From the NCBI GenBank assembly GCA_023653785.1, contig JAMKCH010079247.1, positions 1 to 64,000 of the forward strand: a DNA stretch of 64,000 nt. Reading direction: 5' to 3'. The notes below the pieces were generated by a model. It did no database searches. It worked only from the letters and a program-made list of their open reading frames with translations, and had not been told where the DNA came from. Position 1 is the stretch's first letter. Each line of letters opens with the position of its first letter. The translations under genes and the position numbers were made by a program. Positions 55,160-64,000 of this stretch are shown piece by piece. Source of the DNA: Ophioderma brevispina. Lineage: Eukaryota > Echinodermata > Ophiuroidea > Amphilepidida > Ophiodermatidae.

Positions 55160-55483
55160 CTATACGTTCGTATCAAAATTCCAACTTGAGTCAAAACACC
55201 TTTCCCGTGAGAAATCACAGCTTTTCAGAGTGATATTGTGCACATGATCACATGTGGACCCTTTTAACGACCTCATCCCCACATTTGGAAGTGGTCTCCC
55301 TGTGTCAGCCCTTTTCCGCCACACACCGCATTTGAGCTTTTTGTTCCTTCTTCCTTGGTTTCCCCCCCAATCATCTTGTTTTAGTTTAGAGATGTGGATT
55401 TTGAGATGCCTCTCGGCTTCTCTCTCTATTTGACGTTCTCTTAGATGATCTTCCACCTTTAGTCCTCCTCCTCCTAGTGTCAT
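55160..55483 (-). CDS. Open frame of 107 codons, charged, unknown
   Basis: The frame begins MTLGGGGLKVEDHLRERQIE and continues with REAERHLKIHISKLKQDDW, a highly charged stretch that could be a short coiled coil. A cysteine-containing tail follows. There is no recognised family, splice pair or promoter. A CT-rich opposite strand partly explains its openness. Confidence 0.2.
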   Translation of the reverse strand: MTLGGGGLKVEDHLRERQIEREAERHLKIHISKLKQDDWGGNQGRRNKKLKCGVWRKRADTGRPLPNVGMRSLKGSTCDHVHNITLKSCDFSRERCFDSSWNFDTNV

Positions 55484-57241
55484 AGTTTTGTGTTTGTTTT
55501 TTCCACTCTTATTTTTTTTGTTTGTCGTCCCCGTTCCCCCGCTTTATGTGGAATTTTACGCAACTGATCCCCTGATTTAATCAGTTAAAAAAATGGCATT
55601 CCACTTTTTCGATTCTCTCGCATTATTGTTGCTAATCCCTTTAATACGATTTACTTTAAAAGAGCTATTCTCTATTAGCTATGGTTCACACATAATGGCT
55701 AGGTGTTGATTCTGCTGGCTGCACTAGCTTTGTAGATATTGAGTATCTCTGATATATGCCAGTGGGTGATTCCTGTTTTAAAGGGGTCCATTTCTGTGAC
55801 ATTTAGCCAAAAATTCACATTGACTATTGATCTTGAAATGTTATTTCTAATGGAGAGGAATACCTTAAATTAATTTGGAATCCGAAGCATTTTTAACAAA
55901 ATTACCCAAACAAGTCTATGATGCCAATAACTACTGAAATTGTCTGCACTTTTTGGTCTACTGGGACTGACTGAGCATTAAACACCCCCTAAAGAACAAA
56001 CATAAAATCTTAAAAATATTTTAATTGTTGCATATTTGAATTTATTAGGGACCTTATGATACAAAAGTGAATATCTGGGAAAACAATCTTGATTACCTGA
56101 GAGAAATTTTGAATTTTAAAAATTGTCGTAACACAATCTGTACACAAAATCAGTAAAAAAGGCTAAAGTTGCATTTTTACAACTTATTATCCCTCAAATT
56201 TCATGTAAATCTATGCTGGAAATATTTAAATTTTCATGTTGAAAAGAACTCAGGGAAACCAATTGTTTCTTTTGCTTGTTATTTCACCGATTATTTTCAG
56301 AGGTTTGAGGGGGCTTTTCCTAAATTTTTTTTGGGTGTCGACATAAAGTGACATGAAAGGTTTTGGGTGTCCCCTGTTATGTCCGGACTTTTTTTTCAAG
56401 TTCAGAGGTTTAGAATGGTTTGTTTTAACTAAAATGTACAAACCAATGTAAAACATTATTTGCAGCATTCATTGAATACCTGAATTAATGTTTATGAAGA
56501 TAACTAATTACTACTTTTTGTTTCGTAACCTAACTATGGGACATGAAAACGGCTATTTAACAAAAATAGAGTCCTGTGATTCTGTAAATTAATTTCTTAA
56601 TGTTGTTTTTGTAGTAAAATAGTAATTCAACATATTTATCAACTCTTTTGAATCACATTTTGAACTAACCAAAAAAAAACCAAAATATTAGGCAATGTAA
56701 CGACCCCTCAGAAAAACATATGCATGACTAGTGTCAACAAACCTGCAGTTTGGACCCCTTAAAAACAGGACTTACCCCAATATCAATGAGTTAACAACCT
56801 GGGCATATTAAGATAACTCAAAATGTCGGAACTTGCTTGCTTTTTCGAACATTGCTAACCATTCCTCCCTTACCATGGACTTAACCAGGCAATTGATGAC
56901 ATGCTGGGTTGGTCACATCATATGATAGCTGCCGGGAATTCAGTATGGGTCAGTCAGTTGGTCCGATGTACAAACCACTGCTGTATTTAACATTGAAAAT
57001 GCCTATGTTATCAAGTGAGGTTCCTATCATTGATACAAATGGCACCGGATCAGCTTTACATCAGTTGAATAAATCCTAAAACCACTCAAGTCAATACCAA
57101 TGACTTGTGATATACTAAGAAGAAGCAGATATCTTATGAGTTTCCATTGCCTGCTTTTTTCACATATGCACCTCTATTTAAAAAAAAGTTGTACTTATCT
57201 CTGCATTTAATGTATGCTCAATACAATTTTCTTCTTACCAG

Positions 57242-57333
57242 GTGCTGGGGATGGAATATGCCGACATCTTCACAATATGGATTCAGAGAGTTACAGAGCA
57301 AAAGATGAGCAGAAAGGGAGTGCGAGCGATTAG
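57242..57333 (+). CDS. Candidate exon after a strong acceptor
   Basis: The acceptor acaattttcttcttaccag ends at 57,241. Two frames are open. One reads VLGMEYADIFTIWIQRVTEQ and on to a possible donor (gtgagg, 57,345). The other reads AGDGICRHLHNMDSESYRAK, DEQKGSASD and a stop at 57,331-57,333, which would make a terminal exon. I cannot choose between them from sequence alone. Confidence 0.3.
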
Positions 57334-57385
57334 GAAAACTAAGGGTGAGGGAGGAGGTATAAAGGAGGATTCTTCTTAAAAAAGG

Positions 57386-57660
57386 CCTTATTTTACTTAA
57401 CCTCCCTTTACCTGGACTTATGCTAGGCATTTCCTGAGCCTCGCACACCAGGGACTTTAGCAGTATGAGGCCTGTAGTGACCACTGCCAGCACACTTGTG
57501 TGGGCAGAACAGTAAACCAACCTACAGGTTACAGCTTTCAACTGAAAAACTTCCTGTAGGCAAGTCCATTGTGTCTAGAAATCGAGGGCAGGTTCCGGCC
57601 AGAATTGCCTGTGTTTCACTAGCTTTAAGCAAGTCACTTCCCCCCATGCTAAAACAACAA
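57386..57660 (+). repeat. Dispersed repeat, shared with 1,168-1,385
   Basis: Second copy of the interspersed repeat described at 1,168, longer on its right side (aagcaagtcacttccccc at about 57,625). Its overlapping frames are not credited as genes. Confidence 0.5.
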
Positions 57661-58160
57661 ACACGCTAAGTGGAACTGGGCCAAATACACTCAGGTCCAG
57701 GGAAAGAGTGTTAAGGCAGTGGTATTTTCCAACAAATCTCTGGAAGATCCTTTTTGTTTTCTGCAAAGTGGCACACCCCTATCGAAATTTTCACACTCAC
57801 CTCACTCAACTCGCGATATTTTTCAACCTCATTCTTCGGTCCCTGATTTTGTCCATTTTACAATCTCTTGCATTTAAGAATTGTGACCAGCACTCGTCAC
57901 ACTGACACCCACTGCCACAAGGAACTTGTTCCAGGGAAGGATCGGAAGGGTTTTGGTCATCACAACTACCCTCACATGAGCACGTTGTGCATGTATTTTG
58001 TTGCTAAACGGACCCACTTAGATGATATCCTTTGCTTTCCTTACTTTATTTTGCCAAACGGATTTGGTTAAAATGAACGGGATTATTTGGAGGTTAAGTG
58101 GGAACATTATCTTTTATATAGAGGCATTCTCCCCAATGTTTACAAAACACAAGTTATCAC

Positions 58161-58322
58161 CTGGTCTCTCGACATGCTTGCGGTAACGGATCATGAGCTC
58201 TGCATCATTCAATGACTTGGATTTAGTACGAGTTTTAAAAGCACGGTCCCTCGGCAGCGGCAGGCTATCGCCTTTGTTCTTCCAGTCCAGTGACGAAAGA
58301 GATGGCTTGGACCCTGTACACA
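58161..58322 (-). CDS. Probable host exon, 162 nt, phase 1-1, minus strand, unknown gene
   Basis: On the minus strand a tgatttttgcag acceptor and a gtgata donor bound 162 nt, a multiple of three, entering and leaving in phase 1. The frame reads TGSKPSLSSLDWKNKGDSLP, LPRDRAFKTRTKSKSLNDAE and LMIRYRKHVERP. The composition is balanced and hydrophilic, with alternating basic and acidic residues, and looks like genuine cytosolic protein rather than chance. I do not recognise the family. No neighbouring exon of the same gene could be named, so introns must be long. It is the best host coding signal in the window. Confidence 0.5.
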
Positions 58323-58339
58323 CTGCAAAAATCACTTAT

Positions 58340-61300
58340 TTTGTCAAAGATAAGTTAATCTTGATTAGTTAATAAAGCATATGTGTACACACTACAATTA
58401 ATTAAGATACAATCGCGTACACACTAGCAGAAAACTAACAAAGATCGAATAAGTATGAATACTGGAAATATAACCTTGGTATATACATTCCAACACACGT
58501 CACCTTGCAATTCAAAGAAACATGTATGCAAACTATGGTAAAGGTCTTAAATGAAACAACCATTCCCCTAATATTCGTTGAAATGAGGGAGACTGTATAA
58601 ACTACACTTGTCAGATTATTAATCTTTGTTAACGCTTAGTCAAATAATAGATTTTGCTGTTGTGTATGGTCAGGGTCTAAAGGTCAAAGTGGTGGTCTGC
58701 TTCAAGTTTCTAAGGTGCTTTATGGGTTTATGAATCTGCAAGTATTTTTGTGGAAAAGAGAATATGTAGTTGACCTTAACTAACCCAGTATGTACTTTGC
58801 AGTAGCTGGTGCAGTAGACACGGTGTAGCTGTCATATAGGCTGCCACTCAATGCATATACTTAGTCCGGCCTGAACTAAGGAGGAGTGACATCATAAATT
58901 TCACGCAGTCTTTAAACATGCGATTGCTGTACGCCGGCAAGCTGGTAAGCGCAAGCACACAAAGTTGCTGCGCGGAACAAAGTACAGCCAGAGTGGGGCA
59001 AAGGGGGGCTGTTTCCCACCAATATTTGATTTCGCCCTAGAAGACATTCAAAGATATAAACCCAAGTTTACGGGGGCTTCACCACCGACCCCCTTCCCCC
59101 TGAACCCCATTCGAGGCCCTATAAGGCAGTCCCACCGTTATCTGTACGGTCAGATGCGAAAAATATCAAAATCCTAGCTATGCAACTGCGGCCACCTAAT
59201 GAAAACAGCCTGTTTACTTTTGGTGATGCAGAGTAGGGTTTCGCAAACACAATGTGCCAAAATTTGCCCATTATTTTTGATATGATGCATTTGTTCTGGT
59301 GAATACAGTAGACTAATGGCCAAATTGCTAACTTTATGGATATTAGATTGTTTCCGTTGAAGTGTTTCCACCCAACCATGTATATTTTGTGTGATGCAGA
59401 TGAAGACTGACCCTCAGATACACGCTGAGCGCTTTTTGTGGTAAGCAGCAATGTTGAGTGGACGACCATGGGCAATACACAGCAGTGCTTAGTTTTCGCA
59501 CAGATGCTATGCATTCAAATTACGCGGCTATCAGCCACTGTGTCTTCAGAAGTCCGAAATGCAGCAGGTACGCTACACAAATACCAACAAACTTTGGTTG
59601 CTCAATCAAAGCTATTTTTTCATCTTACAAGTCTTTGACGTTGTTTGCCCTTGGGAACCCCCTGACTGGACTTGGTGGTATTATTCATTATCGTCCAAAT
59701 ATTTCAGCCTTTCAAATCCATTTATTATCTCAAGATAGACAAAAATTTGTTTTAGTGGTTAACCATCAGTACTTAGCACAGTATGTGAATAAAGCATTGC
59801 AATATGCATACGCTAAATACCAAAAAAGTGCAAGATTGTTGCATCACAATACTTAATGGTGATCCCCACTCAACGTAGAAAACATGATAGACATAAATCG
59901 GAGCAAGCGCCTTTTAACCCTCGACCGCACCCTTAAGATTTTTCCACGGTCCCCCTACTATAAAACCCTTTTTTGGTGGGCCAAATTATTTAATATAGTG
60001 TCAATTGACATTTGCTGACCCTTTTCATCCCAAAAACAAACATCCACCACCATAGGTACGATACATGGTGATCCCAGAGTAATTGGATGGGGGGGGGGGG
60101 GGTTGCACCACCCCCCTTTGGGAGAGCAAGTAAAACCACACAAAACACACCAAATGCCTAGGCACAACACAGGCCTATCACAGACACTTGGATGTTTGGG
60201 TGCCAAAGATAGTTATGGTCCTCTCAATACCAAAGACACACAGTGTGAATAGGAAAAAACATATTTTGTCCGCCCAAAAAGTTAGGAGATCCGATTTTTC
60301 TCACGCGTTTTTTTTGGCTCTACATGAAGGGAAATGACTAGTTGTATTAATGAGTGTTTAATTCTATAATTTTTTGAGTTGCTAAATGGGCAAAATATCA
60401 ATTTTTCAACCCTATATTCAGTATTTTCATCCTTTCCTCAACATATTACTTCATGAATGCATTCATACGGTGGGATGTTGGTACTTAGTTTTTTGATACC
60501 AATGGAAAGAAGAAACTGCTAAGCTATCCTTGTGTGAAATTTACAGAAATCAGATGTTCATAACGAAATCACAGGATGGGGGAGTTGGGGCTTAAAAAGA
60601 TGGCTCAGGTAGACGAGGTTAAAAATGTAATTTGATCCTTGTGTATTTCCCATACTGGTTTATTAATTTAACCAGTGTCATCACTACACGTACTGCTCTT
60701 TTAAAATTAAATTAAAATCTATAAAAACGTACATGAGCCAGAGAATTTTGGGAATGGGCATGTACTACCCGTTTGTTATCAGTACTAAAATCTCCCATTG
60801 TAAGATAAACACTTGGAACAAGAGGGGAAATCATTTTGACTGTGCTGCGCTAAGATGTTAAAAACCTGTTTCCTACAGGAAAATTTGACATTATTTTCTA
60901 TTTGTCCAACCTCCTGGTGATTCAACATGTGTTCATGCATACAAGGTCAAAGGTCGATGTCATAGTATTAACATTTAAATGGTCCAATCAAGTTTATATC
61001 TCACCAAATTGTTATTTGCTAGGATTAAACAAAAATGTTGTTTGAATTGCTAATGATGATTGGTTAACCAAGTGTCAGTCATACATTCTTACTGGAATCG
61101 GGATAAAGACTGATTCTTAGTGGCTAAGTCTAGCACTATATTAGATCTTTCCTAGTTTTGCTTAGAAATTGCACAAAACCCAATTTTTTTTTCAGTTAAG
61201 ATTAGAAAATGATAAGATGAGAAAGGTATCATGCCTTTAAAAAATCAAATTTTTGCTTTTTTGTAATAAGTATAGGTACCTCATTTACCATGGCAAGTGA

Positions 61301-61660
61301 CAAGACTGAAAGCTACCTAATAAAACTGCAAATTTAAGGGTGGGTGACCCGATGTACAACGCCTTGCCCCCATTTTTACTCCATCAAAATTGCAATTTGG
61401 ATATCATAAGAGAGCTCCATATTTTTCTCATCACCCAGTGAAATTTTAGCTAGGAAAATGTGGCTTTTTGATTTTATGAACAACAAACGTCCCCACATGT
61501 CGGTACCACATTTAGTATCACACGCTGTGCTATGGGCAATTGTAGTACACATTTTTCTTTCCACTATCTGAATGGTAAGACCGATTCAACCGAAATTATC
61601 ATGCTTTGAGGAGTCCAAGTTGGGATAATATAGGATCCAAAACATGATAAGATTAACATG
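58340..61660. other. Non-coding stretch, nothing firm recognised
   Basis: Open frames at 59,119-59,514 (minus) and 59,458-59,856 (plus) overlap each other and have no known motif. A 14 base G-run lies at 60,089-60,102. No terminal repeats or RNA genes were identified. Confidence 0.35.
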
Positions 61661-61666
61661 GTGATT

Positions 61667-61762
61667 CGCCCAATATTATTGGTCTCGCTATGAGTTTTAA
61701 AAATATTGGCTCGACTGGTCTTGCCCAATATTTTGAAAATCATAGCTCGACAATTGGGCTTA
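61667..61762. repeat. Imperfect hairpin, about 40 bp arms
   Basis: Arm one (gcccaatattattggtctcg, ctatgagttttaaaaatatt) and arm two (gcccaatattttgaaaatca, tagctcgacaattgggc) are reverse complements with few mismatches around a 12 base loop. It may be the core of a small foldback. No promoter or gene lies next to it. Confidence 0.55.
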
Positions 61763-61904
61763 ATCGATCCAATTATAGTCAAAATTTGTAATCTGATGTT
61801 TTGGTGGTTATGCTTTCATGTTAGAGGAAGAAACACATGAAAATCGGACAGTGATTGGGTGGCCACCTTTTTAGCAATGTTGAGGTTTCCTGTTCATACG
61901 ATCG

Positions 61905-64000
61905 TAAGAATACTTACCTTGAACATCCGATGTTGGATGTAAAAATTGCATGTGTCTTGATACAGATGCAGAACCTCCCAAACTACACACAAATATCATT
62001 ACCCGGTCCCTAACCGGACATCAGCGTTAGCCGACGTCACCGATACCCACAATTCCACTTCCTCTTTCGTCTTGCGGCATTCCACAAAGATACGGTAGTG
62101 TCTATAGCTAAGCTCCCGTTTTTGTTGAATTTTACAGATAGTACCACTAGGTGTTGCAGAATTCAGTTGTCTGTCTTAGGATGTTGTAACGTCCTAGGTT
62201 CGTTTTTACATCTTCGGTGAGACTTATTTGGCAAGTTTATAGGTTTCGTTACGGGTTTTTCGACTGTCGAATTATTACCCGGTGCTTCTGTATCCCAATA
62301 GGTGGGTAGGTGATCACTCGTGCGGAAAGGTCAGCGGCTTTCTTGTGGCAAAGATCACCTTTTCCTCCTCCCGTCTTCTGCACACCATTATCTTGTTCAC
62401 TGACGTGTGTAATCATGTATTGTGTTCTTTGACTTAGTCAGACAGGGATTTCAATGTAACTATCGACCGTGTCTTTTGCCTCGCAGTTCTGAATTACGAT
62501 CTGATACTGTAGACTAATCTTCATTGACTGCGTTGTTTATTGATCGGTCTTTTATATTGTTATCCTCGCTTTGAGTGCGTTTAAACGAACTGTAGGGAGT
62601 CGCTGGTGGGTGTATCCTGCTGACATACCATTTGGGTTCATCATATACGGTATTTACCCATTCTGTAGTTGGGTGGCTTAACTATGCCCCACCCGTGTCC
62701 GTCCATAATTCCTGCTTTGGACCCGCATCCTCTCTGTTATGATCAAGTTCTTGCTCTAGAGGAGAAATCGGTGCATCTCGATGTGTATTGTCTGGCCGAA
62801 ACCGTTTGATGCACTGGAGCGAGCTTCCTCGCGGGAATTAAGGCCTTGTAGGTCTAGTGCTTCTACCCGTTCTTCCGCTGGTGCTGCTAGCACAGGGCAG
62901 GCAGTTCAGGCGGTAATCTCGGGGGCTCCGGTCCCGGCTTCTTCATCACAGGCGCCCCTGTGGGCCGTACGGATGAAGTTGCGAAGGCGTTCCTCTGGTA
63001 TGTGACCGTTGCGGTAGCTGGGGAGCGGGAGGTTCCACTGGAAAGGGTCTCGAGGACGCTATTAGTGGTGCAATTCCCAAGCTTGCAGCGAGGGACCCGC
63101 AACAGGTTGGGGTCTCTCGATTAGCGTGGGTACCGCCCACCACGGACACGGCCTGGGGCAGGCTACGAGGCGGCGTGTCATCAGGTGTATTCTGTCGTTA
63201 CTACTACGCTCACCACCGGGGCGTTGCAGTGCTTGGCAGTGGGTCTTCAGGTGGGGCCGTAACAGCCCGTTACCTATGTGCCTGTCTCGTGTCTGCTCCC
63301 TACTAAGCTCTGCAGCGGAGGTTTTGTCCGGGAGGAACGCGACGGGTAATTCACCCGCATATGGTCCAGAGGCTAATCCGCAGCGGGATTATTGCCAACA
63401 ATGGGCCATTCAAGCGGGGGATTACCAGTCGAGTAATCCTTCAATGTCTATCAGTTGATCCTAATCGCCTTCTTGTTGGGCATCACGGGGATGAGACATA
63501 GCACGGCGGGGTACCGATACGCTGTCATCAGCCCTTTCCTGCAACAACTTTCATGCATCCCTTCCTTGTACGTACGCCTTCGAAAACCGGTTGGTTTGGC
63601 TTGCAAGGGGGGGGGGGGGGGGGGGGGGGCGCCATTCCCTGGGTCCGGCGAAAGGCGGGCAGGGTTCCTATAGCCAATTGGTCTGGCCTACAGGCACCGC
63701 CTGGGTTTGCTGGCGGGTACCTCAAGTTTTCCCCACAGGTGTACCTGGGTACACTGGCTGGAGAGCCAAATGGTTGGCCTTCAAGGCCAGGGGTACAGGC
63801 AACGCGTACCAAGGTACGCAGCCTTCGATGGTGGGGGGGGACGAGGGCTAGTGTAAGCAGTCACGATCAGATGAACCCTGCTTCAACCGTTGCCTCTAGT
63901 GCAGTTACTATTGATGCGTCCCAACAAGCCGACACTAGGAGATGCTCCAGTGCTGTCGCAGATAATCTAACCACAATCGGTCACGTCACTGGTTCTGACT
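61905..64000 (+). mobile_element. Left end of a third DIRS-like element (B family), cut by window
   Basis: 61,905-62,110 matches the left terminal repeat of element B in the same orientation: a cttacctt block, catccgatgttggatgta, cagaacctccca, a ttcctcttt/cgtcttg block. About 60-80 bp further inside, taccactaggtg corresponds to tctactaggtgg. The interior then becomes GC-rich (62,700-63,900) with open, shifted frames rich in A, S, G and R (AVQAVISGAPVPASSSQAP, VAVAGEREVPLERV), which suits a gag-like region. Its RT and YR would lie to the right of the window. Confidence 0.6.
63607..63629 (+). repeat. Run of 23 G
   Basis: A pure guanine homopolymer inside the GC-rich part of the DIRS-like element. 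It makes frame calls across it unreliable, since assembly length errors are common at such runs. Confidence 0.9.

Larger units (their letters stand above)
53535..57230. other. Largely intron-like stretch with weak exon candidates
   Basis: AT-rich sequence without recognised repeats apart from short runs. Candidate exons at 54,043-54,111 and 54,532-54,736 and an isolated frame at 55,160-55,483 are listed separately. Nothing is recognised between 55,490 and 57,230. Confidence 0.35.

Noticed and set aside
59119..59856. Overlapping frames of 131 and 132 codons on opposite strands
   Set aside because: No recognisable domain and mutual overlap without splice support.
63528..63851. Opposite-strand frames crossing the 23-base G-run, with poly-Pro or poly-Gly
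   Set aside because: The homopolymer makes any frame open, and its length is unreliable.

Overview
This window looks like metazoan nuclear DNA, most likely from a marine invertebrate. The reasons are its AT-rich, intron-scale non-coding sequence with scattered splice-flanked short open frames, the absence of operons or long bacterial-type ORFs, and a dense load of decayed eukaryotic transposable elements: DIRS-type tyrosine-recombinase retrotransposons, several LINE clades, hAT-like and TTAA-flanked non-autonomous DNA elements, and foldbacks. An echinoderm or other deuterostome is my guess from the repeat style, but this is inference. No complete gene, rRNA or tRNA is visible. The real host coding content appears to be a handful of isolated exons whose gene identities I cannot establish.

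Layout, left to right. 1-5.5 kb: a minus-strand DIRS-type element (element A) with inverted terminal repeats, RT, RNase H and tyrosine recombinase (YR) remnants, interrupted by LINE and other repeat fragments. 7.5-9 kb: a tandem duplication and a dispersed repeat. 9.2-13.24 kb: a second DIRS-like element (B), plus strand, with inverted terminal repeats and an internal complementary region, followed at once by a five-unit array of about 106 bp units. 16.8-18.3 kb: two candidate host exons, one CUB-like. 19.1-19.9 kb: a TTAA-flanked element with another small inverted-repeat element nested in it. 22.7-25.4 kb: three LINE 3' fragments head to tail. 25.7-27.1 kb: a hAT-type MITE with an exact 8 bp target duplication and a TTAA-flanked foldback. 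27.6-42.1 kb: a composite region best read as one DIRS-type element (C), plus strand, split by a 3.4 kb minus-strand L1/Tx1-like LINE and by about 3 kb of AT-rich DNA. It is bracketed by two copies of another repeat in inverted orientation. 43.4-49.8 kb: small non-autonomous elements, a 1.17 kb foldback with roughly 350 bp arms, and candidate exons, including a possible first coding exon with a strong Kozak context at 49,672. 49.8-50.9 kb: a GC-rich block. 51.8-53.5 kb: a foldback and a hAT-like element side by side. 54-58.3 kb: further candidate exons, the clearest on the minus strand at 58,161-58,322. 61.9-64 kb: the left end of a third element of the B family, running off the window.

The coherent story is layered transposition. 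Old YR retrotransposons have been broken by LINE insertion and indels, and younger DNA elements have landed between and inside repeats. I found no convincing new defence, biosynthetic or gene-transfer system. The most informative items are the four DIRS-type elements with visible terminal architecture, the nested LINE with a candidate target duplication, the three TTAA-flanked elements, and the splice-bounded exons that mark host genes.
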